Origin: Chryseobacterium binzhouense
GTDB taxonomy: Bacteria; Bacteroidota; Bacteroidia; Flavobacteriales; Weeksellaceae
DNA length: 64,000 nt
Reading direction: 5' to 3'
Assembly (NCBI RefSeq): GCF_007474545.1
Contig: NZ_VKOG01000001.1
Span: 372,001-436,000 of the forward strand
Made by a program: the position numbers and the translations under genes. Shown here one piece after another: positions 50,271-58,784 of the stretch (position 1 is its first letter; every line of letters begins with the position of its first letter). Under the pieces are notes generated by a model, which did no database searches, was not told the origin of the DNA, and saw only the letters and a program-made list of their open reading frames with translations.

Positions 50271-51542
50271 ATGAAATTATTCAGCTTAATATCATCCTTT
50301 TTTTTGACCTTTTTAATGTCGTGTAACAGTATGCAAAACACAATTAAACATAAAAGCGCAGCCGAAATTTTGGGAAATCCCAATTATTTAGCGATGTCTT
50401 ACGGCGGTTACCGAACCAACTCCAGAAGAGTGCAACCTACCGTTTCGCAGTTGAAAGAAGATATGAAAATTCTTTCAGCGATGGGCGTGAAAATCATCAG
50501 AACGTACAACGTGCATCTTCCGGAATCGGTAAATGTGCTGAAAGCAATTAAAGAACTGCGTCAGGAAAATCCTGAATTTGAAATGTATGTGATGCTTGGA
50601 GCGTGGATCGACTGCAAAAATGCTTGGACAGGTTTTGAACCCAATCACAACGAAGAAAGTGAAAGAAACGCCGCCGAAATTGCACACGCTGTAGAATTGG
50701 CAAACGAATATCCGGAAATCATCAAGGTGATTGCCGTAGGAAATGAAGCGATGGTAAAATGGGCAACAGCTTATTACGTGCAGCCTTCTGTGATTTTGAA
50801 ATGGGTGAATCATTTGCAGGATTTAAAGAAAAAAGGAGAATTGCCAAAAGATTTGTGGATAACCACTTCCGACAATTTTGCAAGTTGGGGCGGTGGTGAC
50901 AAAGAATATCACACGAAAGAACTCAATGAATTGATTAAAGCCGTGGATTACATTTCGATGCACACCTATCCGATGCACGACACACATTACAACCCGATTT
51001 TTTGGGGAATTTCAGAGGATGAATTTCAGTTTTCCAAAGAAAAACAATTGGATCTGGCGATGAATCGCTCCGTGAATTATGCAAAATCGCAGTACAATGC
51101 GGTAAAAAAATATATGCAGAGTCTGGGCGTAGAAAAACCAATTCACATTGGCGAAACCGGTTGGGCAACTTTTTCTAATGAATTGTACGGAAGCAATGAT
51201 TCCAAAGCAGTGGACGAATACAAAGCCGGCATTTTCTACCATAAAATGCGCAATTGGACGAACGAGGCGGGAATTTCGTGTTTTTATTTTGAAGCCTTCG
51301 ATGAACCTTGGAAAGATGCCGGAAATGCAGGCGGTTCGGAAAATCATTTCGGATTGTTTACCGTAGATGGAAATGCCAAATATGCGATTTGGGATTTGGT
51401 AGATGAAGGTGCTTTCAGAAAACTGAAAAGAGACGGAAATACCATTCAGAAAACCTTTAACGGAAATTTGAAACGATTGTTAGACAGCGTAGAAATGCCG
51501 CCACATCGGGAGTTTGAGAAACAATTGATGGAAACGAAGTAA
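50271..51542 (+). CDS. GH17-like beta-glucan hydrolase or transferase, lipoprotein
   Basis: 423 residues. Lipoprotein signal MKLFSLISSFFLTFLMSCNS (Cys18). The (beta/alpha)8 domain carries Glu159 in VIAVGNEAMVKWAT (acid/base) and Glu295 in PIHIGETGWATFS (nucleophile), both in the GH17 setting (GNE and ETGW). Other marks are MGVKIIRTYNVHLP near the start and VDYISMHTYPMHD. GH17 enzymes cleave or rearrange beta-1,3-glucans. Being exported and lipid-anchored, it would act on oligosaccharides in the periplasm or on the surface, unlike the signal-less GH17 gene at 55605. Confidence 0.88.
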   Translation: MKLFSLISSFFLTFLMSCNSMQNTIKHKSAAEILGNPNYLAMSYGGYRTNSRRVQPTVSQLKEDMKILSAMGVKIIRTYNVHLPESVNVLKAIKELRQENPEFEMYVMLGAWIDCKNAWTGFEPNHNEESERNAAEIAHAVELANEYPEIIKVIAVGNEAMVKWATAYYVQPSVILKWVNHLQDLKKKGELPKDLWITTSDNFASWGGGDKEYHTKELNELIKAVDYISMHTYPMHDTHYNPIFWGISEDEFQFSKEKQLDLAMNRSVNYAKSQYNAVKKYMQSLGVEKPIHIGETGWATFSNELYGSNDSKAVDEYKAGIFYHKMRNWTNEAGISCFYFEAFDEPWKDAGNAGGSENHFGLFTVDGNAKYAIWDLVDEGAFRKLKRDGNTIQKTFNGNLKRLLDSVEMPPHREFEKQLMETK

Positions 51543-51544
51543 AC

Positions 51545-51616
51545 TCTCGCAGATTGAGCTAATTAGGCAGATTTTATTTGGTTCTTAAATCTGCGAAATC
51601 TGCACAATCAGCGAGA
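51545..51616. repeat. Nested palindrome in the GH17-GH30 gap
   Basis: Outer arms TCTCGCAGATT / AATCAGCGAGA (one mismatch) enclose inner arms GCAGATTT / AAATCTGC with a 12-base loop. No T-run follows. It looks like a REP-like intergenic repeat. Confidence 0.6.
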
Positions 51617-51648
51617 TAAAAAATATTTGGAAATTAACTCCAAAAGAT

Positions 51649-53133
51649 ATGAAAACAAAAAATTTACATATTGCCTTAATAACCAGTTTGATGATGAGTT
51701 GTACTGCACAAAAATCGTGGAAAGCCAATATCTACGAAACTTCGGCAAGCGGAAATCAATTAACTAAAATTGATGCGAGAAATGCTGTTGAAAATTCAAT
51801 TAAAATAAACATTAAACCCGAAGAAAAATTCCAAAAAATTACGGGATTTGGTGGCGCTTTTACCGAAAGTTCAGCGTATTTATTGAATAAATTAAGCCCC
51901 AAAAATCGGGAAAAAGTATTGCAATTGTACTTTGGCGAAGAAGGTGCGAATTATTCTTTAACCCGCACCACGATTGCTTCTTGCGATTTTTCTTTGAACA
52001 ATTACACCTACGCTCCGGTTGCCGATGATAAAGAACTGAAACATTTTTCGGTAAAGGAAGATATGGACGATTTGGTGCCGATGATTAAAGACGCACAAAA
52101 AATTTCCAAAGATGGTTTTAAAATTTTGGCTTCACCTTGGACTTCACCACCGTGGATGAAGGACAACAACTCTTGGATCAACGGAAAATTATTGCCGCAA
52201 TACAACGAAACTTTTGCACTTTATTTTTCCAAATATTTAACCGAATATAAAAAATTAGGCATTCCGATTTGGGGAATTACCGTGGTGAACGAACCTCACG
52301 GAAACGGCGGAAATTGGGAAAGTATGCTCTTCACGCCTAAAGAAATGACGGATTTTGTAGAAAATTTCCTCGGGCCAAAATTAGAAAAAGACGGCTACGG
52401 AAACGTGAAAATTTTTGGGTACGACCAAAACCGAGCGGAACTCAAAAATTGGGTGGACGAAATGTACCGCTCCGAAAAATCGTCGAAATATTTCGCAGGA
52501 ACGGCCATTCATTGGTACGAAAGCACTTGGAAAGTGTTTGAAGATGAGTTGCAATACGCACACAAAAAAAATCCAACTAAGCATCTCATCCAAACCGAAG
52601 CCTGCATTGATGGCGATATTCCGAAATGGAAAGACGATTCTTGGTATTGGAGTCCTGAAGCTACCGATTGGGGTTGTGATTGGGCAAAAGAAGAAGAAAA
52701 ATATTTGCACCCGAAATACGTTCCGGTGTTCCGTTATGCAGGAGATATTATTGGTTGTTTGAACAATCAAGTCGATGGTTGGATTGATTGGAATATGGTT
52801 TTAGACAAAAACGGCGGTCCAAACTGGTTCAAAAACTGGTGTGGCGCTCCGATTTTGGTTGATCCCGAAACCGATGAAGTGTATGTAACGCCTTTGTTCT
52901 ACACGATGGCACATTTCAGCAAATTTATTCGTCCCGAAGCGGTACGAATTGGTTTTGAAAATCCTGATAAAGAAGTGCAAGTAACCGCTGCTAAAAATCC
53001 CGACGGTTCGGTGGCGGTAGTGATCTTCAATCCATCGGAACAAGCAAAAAATATCGAAATTTTTGTAGAAAATCAAACCATATCCACCAATATCAATGCG
53101 AAAGCATTACAAACGGTTCATTTAACTTTTTAA
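51649..53133 (+). CDS. GH30 family beta-glucanase, lipoprotein
   Basis: 494 residues. Lipoprotein signal MKTKNLHIALITSLMMSCTA (Cys18). The GH30 fold shows ITGFGGAFTESSAYLLNKLS, NYSLTRTTIASCDFS, ILASPWTSPPWMK, WGITVVNEPHGNGGNW (acid/base Glu215) and LIQTEACIDGD (nucleophile Glu317), ending in a beta-sandwich (about 420-494). In a beta-1,3-glucan locus the expected activity is removal of beta-1,6-linked glucose branches (GH30_3-type), although a beta-glucosylceramidase-like subgroup cannot be excluded. It sits 15 bases before the transporter fusion. Confidence 0.92.
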   Translation: MKTKNLHIALITSLMMSCTAQKSWKANIYETSASGNQLTKIDARNAVENSIKINIKPEEKFQKITGFGGAFTESSAYLLNKLSPKNREKVLQLYFGEEGANYSLTRTTIASCDFSLNNYTYAPVADDKELKHFSVKEDMDDLVPMIKDAQKISKDGFKILASPWTSPPWMKDNNSWINGKLLPQYNETFALYFSKYLTEYKKLGIPIWGITVVNEPHGNGGNWESMLFTPKEMTDFVENFLGPKLEKDGYGNVKIFGYDQNRAELKNWVDEMYRSEKSSKYFAGTAIHWYESTWKVFEDELQYAHKKNPTKHLIQTEACIDGDIPKWKDDSWYWSPEATDWGCDWAKEEEKYLHPKYVPVFRYAGDIIGCLNNQVDGWIDWNMVLDKNGGPNWFKNWCGAPILVDPETDEVYVTPLFYTMAHFSKFIRPEAVRIGFENPDKEVQVTAAKNPDGSVAVVIFNPSEQAKNIEIFVENQTISTNINAKALQTVHLTF

Positions 53134-53147
53134 ACAATTAAAAGTAT

Positions 53148-55511
53148 ATGTCACAATCAGTAATTTCAAAAAATAAAGTTCCACTAGGACAGAAAATAGC
53201 TTTCGGTTTGGGAATGTTGGCGAACCAAATGTTTCCTGCAGCACTAGGAATCTTCATCGTAGTATTGGTGCAGAATTTAGGATTTTCTGGTTGGATGTTA
53301 GGATTAATTTATTTTATTCCAAAGTTATTTGATGCCATTACTGATCCATTGATGGGGTTTATATCGGATAATACCAAGTCGAAATGGGGCAGAAGAAGGC
53401 AATATGTTATCATTGGTGGCATCATTACAGGGATTGCGTTTGCATTAATGTTTCAATTATATTCTTCTAATTCGCCAACGTTCAATTTCTTTTATTTTTT
53501 ACTGATTTCATTAGTTTTCTTTTTGGGAATTACCATATTTAGTGTTCCGTATGTGGCAATGGGTTATGAAATGAGTGATGATTTCCACGAACGAACCAAT
53601 ATTATGGCGGTGTCACAATTAATCGGACAATTGGCTTGGGTTATTGCGCCTTGGTTTTGGGTGATTATGTACGATCCCGATTTTTTCCCTACCGCAGAAA
53701 TAGCCACCAGAACTTTGGCCATTTATGTTGCCATCGGTTGTACGATATTGGCTGTTATTCCGGGTATTTTTATCAAAAGTAAATCAACGCTCAACGAAAA
53801 TTATGAACCCTTAAATTTAAAAAACGCGAGTAGAAGTTTTGATTTAATCATCGAAGGATTTAAAGAAGCTTTAAAAATAAAGCCGTTTAAAAAACTATGT
53901 ATTGCTACTTTTTTAATTTTTAATGCATTTAATACGGTTGCAAGCTTTACATTTTTTGTAATTGTTTATCATTTATTTAATGGAAGTCCAGCTGATGCTG
54001 GTATTTGGCCTACGCTTTTTGGCTGTTTGGGAGCAACCTCTACAACGCTTTTTGTAATACCCATTGTGAGATGGATGGCCAATAAATATGGCAAAAAGAA
54101 CGCTTTTATCATCTCTCAAAGCATTTCTATTTTAGGGTACATTTTACTTTGGTTTTTATTAGTTCCAGGCAAACCCTATTTGTTTATTATTGCATTGCCT
54201 TTTTTCTCCTTTGGTATAGGAAGTTTGTTTACCATTATGATGTCGATGACCTCCGATGTGATTGATATTGACGAACTCAATACCGGAAAAAGAAGAGAAG
54301 GAATATTTGGCGCTATTTATTGGTGGATGGTAAAATTTGGCGCTGCTATTGCGGGTGGATTAAGTGGTTTAATTCTAACTTGGGTAGGCTTCAAAGAAGG
54401 GATTTCTACAACACAACAAGAAGGGGCAATTTCTATGTTGCATATTCTTTTCTCGGTAATTCCAATTGCAGGTACATTAATAGCCATTTGGGTAATGTGG
54501 GATTATGATGTGTCAGAAGAAAAAGCCAAAGAAATAAGTGCAGAATTAGCCAGAAGAAAAGCACCAAAACCGTCTGGATACGGTGCCAACAATGTTTTGA
54601 AAGGAATGAATTTGGCTGGACTTTCCCGACTGCAACTGCAACAGCAATTCCCGCAGTATTATTTCCCAACGTTTGATTACACCAATGTTGAAGGCATAAA
54701 AACTGAATTTTACAATGTTTTCAAAGCAGGAATGAGCGGCATTTGTTTCAGTGCATTCACCGAAAAACAATTTCCGGGAGATTACATCACCGAAGAACAA
54801 ATCCGAAAACGCCTTGAAGTGCTGCAACATCATACACAATGGATCAGAGTCTTTTCTTCCACGCACGGACACGAAAATATCCCGAAAATCGCCAAAGAAA
54901 TGGGCTTCAACGTATTAATGGGAGCTTGGATTGGCAAAGATGAAACCGAAAACCAACAAGAAATTCAGGCTTTAATTCAGTTAATCAAAGAAGGAAATGT
55001 AGATATGGCAGCCGTTGGAAACGAAGTATTGTTCCGTGGCGACCAAAACGAAGAAACATTGTTGAGCTACATTCAGCAGGTTAAGAGTCAAACGATTGAT
55101 GTTCCTGTAACGTATATTGATGTGTATTACGAAATCATCAATCACCCGAAATTGGCATCAGCAACCGATAAAATTTTAATCAACTGTTATCCGTTCTGGG
55201 AAGGTGCTTCTATAGACAACGCTGGAATGTATTTGCAGGAAATGCATCATCAAACCAAAAAAATTGCGGGTGGAAAAGAAATCATCATCGCAGAAACCGG
55301 TTGGCCAAGTAAAGGCGAAGCCGTACAAAATGCCGTTCCTTCTTCCGAAAACCTGATGAGATATTATGTAGAAGCACAAAAATGGGCATCGAAAGAAAAC
55401 GTAACGCTGTTTTATTTCTCTTCTTTTGACGAATCTTGGAAAATCCATTTCGAAGGTTGGGCAGGAACTTCGTGGGGATTATGGGATGCCAACGAAAAAT
55501 TCAAATTTTAA
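53148..55511 (+). CDS. GPH-type MFS sugar transporter fused to a GH17 domain
   Basis: 787 residues. Residues 1-455 are a glycoside-pentoside-hexuronide:cation symporter with twelve membrane segments and the motif DAITDPLMGFISDNTKSKWG followed by RRR (62-84). A basic linker (460-478) leads to a GH17-like domain (about 485-787) with Glu626 in MAAVGNEVLFRG and Glu716 in IIAETGWPSKGE. With an even number of membrane segments and a cytoplasmic N-terminus, the enzyme part would face the cytoplasm, cutting oligosaccharides as they enter. The frame is continuous with no stop, so the fusion is real in this sequence. The next gene is a stand-alone relative of the same GH17 domain. Confidence 0.9.
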   Translation: MSQSVISKNKVPLGQKIAFGLGMLANQMFPAALGIFIVVLVQNLGFSGWMLGLIYFIPKLFDAITDPLMGFISDNTKSKWGRRRQYVIIGGIITGIAFALMFQLYSSNSPTFNFFYFLLISLVFFLGITIFSVPYVAMGYEMSDDFHERTNIMAVSQLIGQLAWVIAPWFWVIMYDPDFFPTAEIATRTLAIYVAIGCTILAVIPGIFIKSKSTLNENYEPLNLKNASRSFDLIIEGFKEALKIKPFKKLCIATFLIFNAFNTVASFTFFVIVYHLFNGSPADAGIWPTLFGCLGATSTTLFVIPIVRWMANKYGKKNAFIISQSISILGYILLWFLLVPGKPYLFIIALPFFSFGIGSLFTIMMSMTSDVIDIDELNTGKRREGIFGAIYWWMVKFGAAIAGGLSGLILTWVGFKEGISTTQQEGAISMLHILFSVIPIAGTLIAIWVMWDYDVSEEKAKEISAELARRKAPKPSGYGANNVLKGMNLAGLSRLQLQQQFPQYYFPTFDYTNVEGIKTEFYNVFKAGMSGICFSAFTEKQFPGDYITEEQIRKRLEVLQHHTQWIRVFSSTHGHENIPKIAKEMGFNVLMGAWIGKDETENQQEIQALIQLIKEGNVDMAAVGNEVLFRGDQNEETLLSYIQQVKSQTIDVPVTYIDVYYEIINHPKLASATDKILINCYPFWEGASIDNAGMYLQEMHHQTKKIAGGKEIIIAETGWPSKGEAVQNAVPSSENLMRYYVEAQKWASKENVTLFYFSSFDESWKIHFEGWAGTSWGLWDANEKFKF

Positions 55512-55600
55512 AGAAAGACACAAGACACGAGATGTTAGACACAAGACTTTTTTTATCATCAATCATCTTTTATCATTCATCATTCATCACTTTAATTTAA
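55512..55600. repeat. Degenerate ACACAAGAC / ATCATTCATC short repeats
   Basis: The gap is made of near-repeats: GACACAAGACACGAGA with a second ACACAAGAC, then TATCATCAATCATC and TATCATTCATCATTCATC. No hairpin with a T-run. Similar word-like repeats occur at 21484 and 56503. Confidence 0.5.
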
Positions 55601-55604
55601 GAAT

Positions 55605-56501
55605 ATGTCATACAGAGCAGAGCAATATTTATCCTTACCCAAACTCAATCAGGATAATTATATCATAGGAAAAACCGAAACCGAAAAAAGAGATTTGTTT
55701 CGGGAAATTCTCAACAATGGCGTTCACGGCTTTTGTTTCAGTTTGTATGAAGACGGACAAAAACCCGGCGACATCATTTCCGAGGAACAAGTTCGCCGAA
55801 GAATGGAAATCCTGAAACCGCACACATCGTGGGTTCGCTCGTTTTCTTGCACCGAAGGCAACGAACACATCCCGAAAATCGCCAAAGAATTCGGAATGAA
55901 AACCTTGGTGGGAGCGTGGCTCGGCGACGATCCCGAAATCAACGAAAGAGAAGTAGAAGGATTGATAAAACTTGCCAAAGAAGGTTATGTGGACATTGCA
56001 GCGGTAGGAAATGAAGTGATGTACCGCAAAGATTTAACCGAAGACGAGTTGTTGGATTTCATCCACCGTGTAAAAAAAGAAATCCCCGAAATTCCGGTAG
56101 GTTATGTAGATGCCTATTACGAATTTATCATAAAACCAAGAATTACAGAAGTTTGCGACGTTATTTTGGCGAACTGTTATCCGTTTTGGGAAAGTTGCCC
56201 TGCAGAACATTCGCTCAATTATATGAAGCAAATGTATTGGCAAGCCAAAAACGCAGCTGGCGAAAAACCCGTCATCATTTCCGAAACCGGTTGGCCAAGT
56301 AAAGGCGAAGATTTGAAGGGCGCATTTCCGTCCAGAGAAAACGCTTTGAATTACTTCATCAACACCCAATTGTGGTGTATGGACGAGCAAATCGACTGTT
56401 TCTATTTTTCCTCCTTCGACGAAAGTTGGAAAGTAGGTCCCGAAGGCGAAGTCGGCGCACATTGGGGAATTTGGGACAAGCACGAGAAGTTGAAGTATTG
56501 A
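55605..56501 (+). CDS. Cytoplasmic GH17-like glucan hydrolase
   Basis: 298 residues, no signal peptide. Glu137 in IAAVGNEVMYRKD and Glu227 in VIISETGWPSKGED are the GH17 catalytic pair. It aligns along its full length with the C-terminal domain of the transporter fusion (shared PGDIISEEQVRRRMEIL / PGDYITEEQIRKRLEVL and NCYPFWE). They are therefore paralogues, and this gene may be the source or the free copy of the fused domain. It would act on beta-1,3-oligosaccharides in the cytoplasm together with the phosphorylase. Confidence 0.88.
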   Translation: MSYRAEQYLSLPKLNQDNYIIGKTETEKRDLFREILNNGVHGFCFSLYEDGQKPGDIISEEQVRRRMEILKPHTSWVRSFSCTEGNEHIPKIAKEFGMKTLVGAWLGDDPEINEREVEGLIKLAKEGYVDIAAVGNEVMYRKDLTEDELLDFIHRVKKEIPEIPVGYVDAYYEFIIKPRITEVCDVILANCYPFWESCPAEHSLNYMKQMYWQAKNAAGEKPVIISETGWPSKGEDLKGAFPSRENALNYFINTQLWCMDEQIDCFYFSSFDESWKVGPEGEVGAHWGIWDKHEKLKY

Positions 56502-56543
56502 GAAGAATTACGAGTTACGAGATGCAAGTTGCGAGTTTTTTTT

Positions 56544-56656
56544 GGGCAGCTTAATCCGCCTTCCGTTCCCGCTTTTTTTATTTTTTTTTGCCCCTCTAAC
56601 TCCCCAAAGGGGAGAACCAAAAAAAATAAAAAATAGCTCCACTCAAGTCGGGCTGC
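56544..56656. repeat. Dispersed intergenic element, 113 bases (copy 2)
   Basis: Same ends as the element at 43737-43818 (GGGCAGC...GGGCTGC), same left block ATCCGCCTTCCG and same right block AAGTCGGGCTGC, with a different middle. Confidence 0.65.
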
Positions 56657-56673
56657 GAGAGATTCAACGCAAA

Positions 56674-56706
56674 AACCTTGTCAGGGTTTCACACCCTGAC
56701 AAGGTT
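56674..56706. repeat. Perfect 14-bp palindrome AACCTTGTCAGGGT...ACCCTGACAAGGTT
   Basis: Loop of 5 bases (TTCAC), flanked by A-runs on both sides. Read on the minus strand it ends in TTTTTGCG, so it could stop leftward transcription; on the plus strand it has no T-run. Confidence 0.7.
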
Positions 56707-57037
56707 GAAAAAAAATAAAAAAATAAAAATTTTTAAAAAAAATAAATGACATAAGGAAACGGAGGCGTTAACAAAACGAAGTTTCGCTGATTCCATTGAA
56801 ACATTAAAAATGGTGAAGCAAATTTTAAAAGATTTCCGTTAAGAAATTTCCACTGTTTGAGTGGCGGCAAAAAATGAAATAAAAAAACTAAATGTTCTTT
56901 CCGCCCGAGTTTTGGAAATTTTAGGAAATGTTTTAAAATTTTAGCCGAGTTTCCAAGTCTTTAACTTTTGGTTCTTTTGTTTGACTTCGTCGAATCTTCG
57001 ATTTCAAGACAAAAGAACATTAATAAAAAAAAATAGT

Positions 57038-58735
57038 ATGATCAAAAAATTACACCATATCGTTCTACTCCTTTTCAGCACACTCTATTTGGCGCAGGTC
57101 GATGTTGTGTACAATGATTTGGTTTGGTCCGACGAATTTTCCACCAACGGTGCGGTGGATAATGCAAAATGGCACCATCAAACCCAATTACCAAGTGGCG
57201 GAAGTTGGTACAATGGAGAACAACAACATTACACCAATCTCATTACGAATTCTTTCGCCAACAACGGCGAACTGAATATTGTGGCCAAAAAAGAAACGTT
57301 TATCGACCAAGGATTCACAAAAAATTACACTTCCGCACGATTGAATTCAAAATTTGCCTTTACATACGGAAGAGTAGACGTTCGTGCAAAAGTTCCAAAA
57401 AACCAAGGAACGTGGCCTGCAATTTGGCTTTTGGGCAGAAACATTAATGAACCGGGCGGATTTTTCGCTTCCACTTACGGAACCACCAATTGGCCGGCTT
57501 GCGGAGAAATCGATATGATGGAATACGGAATTTTCCCATCTGCTCCCGATAATTTTATTCAGAGTACATTGCACACACCATCTTCGTCTGGAAATTCGGT
57601 GAATCACGGCGGAATGTTGGCTTCATCGGATATTACGGATAATTATCACATTTATTCGATGAACTGGTCGCCGAATCAGATTACCTTTTTGTTGGATGGA
57701 GTTGCCTATTACACCTACAATCCTTCCGTAAAAAATGCATCAACCTGGCCTTTTGATAAAGAGCAATATCTACTTCTAAACATTGCAATGGGCGGTGTTG
57801 CAGGAACTATTCCGTCTACTTTTACAGAAGCTTCAATGGTAATAGATTATGTAAGATTATATCAAAACACCACTCCGGATACGGTTGCACCAACCAATTT
57901 TACGGCAAATGTAGGAACAGTAACCAGCGATTCTGTAGAATTATTACTGAATGCGACGGACAATTTTGGTGCGATTACCTATCAGATTTCTGGTGGTGCT
58001 ACGCAAACGGTTTACGGAACTTCGGGCGTCCAAAAATCGGTCATCATTTCAGGATTAAGTCCTACCACAACGTACAATTTTACCATAACAGCAAGCGATG
58101 CCGCAGGAAATACGGCCGCCAATAATCCCATTGCATTAAGTGCAACCACACTTTCCAATATCAATACTGCCTGCAACGGAACATCTACATTAGCTTCACA
58201 AGGCGCATTTTCTACGGGATACAAATATGGTTTTCAAACCATTGGAACAGATGTAAAAGTAACGTTTGAATTGTTAGACACCGATAAAACGGGCGTTGTT
58301 GCCTATTTGTGGAAACAAACACCTTTCACCGAAATCGCAATGACGAATACTTCTGGAAAGATTTTTACTCAAACTTTAACAGGGCAAACGTTGGGATCTA
58401 CCATCAATTACGCCGTTAAATTTGCGTATGCAGGTGGAATGTCGGTAACGAAATATTATTCTTATGTGGTAGGAGATGCGTGTACATTGGGAGTAGAAAA
58501 CTTTTCTGCTTCGCAGGAATTCATTTACCCCAATCCGGTGGAAAATGTATTGAACTTAAAATTATCCGAAAATAAAAATGCGATTACTCTTTACGATTTT
58601 TCGGGGAAGAAAGTACTTGAGAAAAATATAATAGCCAATTCTGAAATAGATATGACTTCTTATCCTTCAGGGAATTATTTAATTAAAATTGAAAACTCAA
58701 AAGGAACAAATACTCATAAATTCATAAAAAAATAG
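57038..58735 (+). CDS. T9SS-exported GH16 laminarinase with a fibronectin type III domain
   Basis: About 565 residues from MIKKLHHIVLLLFSTLYLAQ, a signal peptide; an ATG 57 bases upstream would add a hydrophilic stretch in front. The GH16 domain (25-280) has LVWSDEFSTNG, GRVDVRAKVPKNQGTWPAIW and CGEIDMMEYG with catalytic Glu157 and Glu162. A fibronectin type III domain follows (about 284-375, APTNFTANVG to LSATT), then a beta domain, then a T9SS sorting domain (about 495-565, FIYPNPVENVLNLKLSENKN, ending GTNTHKFIKK). It would be secreted through the outer membrane to digest beta-glucan outside the cell. Confidence 0.93.
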   Translation: MIKKLHHIVLLLFSTLYLAQVDVVYNDLVWSDEFSTNGAVDNAKWHHQTQLPSGGSWYNGEQQHYTNLITNSFANNGELNIVAKKETFIDQGFTKNYTSARLNSKFAFTYGRVDVRAKVPKNQGTWPAIWLLGRNINEPGGFFASTYGTTNWPACGEIDMMEYGIFPSAPDNFIQSTLHTPSSSGNSVNHGGMLASSDITDNYHIYSMNWSPNQITFLLDGVAYYTYNPSVKNASTWPFDKEQYLLLNIAMGGVAGTIPSTFTEASMVIDYVRLYQNTTPDTVAPTNFTANVGTVTSDSVELLLNATDNFGAITYQISGGATQTVYGTSGVQKSVIISGLSPTTTYNFTITASDAAGNTAANNPIALSATTLSNINTACNGTSTLASQGAFSTGYKYGFQTIGTDVKVTFELLDTDKTGVVAYLWKQTPFTEIAMTNTSGKIFTQTLTGQTLGSTINYAVKFAYAGGMSVTKYYSYVVGDACTLGVENFSASQEFIYPNPVENVLNLKLSENKNAITLYDFSGKKVLEKNIIANSEIDMTSYPSGNYLIKIENSKGTNTHKFIKK

Positions 58736-58784
58736 TTGTTAAAAGATCAACTAAAAATATTATTAACCTTTAAATTTTTATAAA

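Larger units (their letters stand above)
56502..57037. other. Non-coding stretch packed with palindromes, between the two halves of the glucan locus
   Basis: No gene. In order: short ACGAGTT-type repeats (56503-56540); the long copy of the GGGCAGC element (56544-56656), with an inner CTCCCC-AAA-GGGGAG hairpin (56600-56614); a 14-bp palindrome (56674-56706); CCACT-GTTTG-AGTGG (56850-56864); GGCGG/CCGCC (56863 and 56901); and a hairpin with arms GTTCTTTTGT / ACAAAAGAAC (56971-57018) just before the GH16 start. It looks like a place where repeats accumulated or where gene blocks were joined. Confidence 0.6.
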
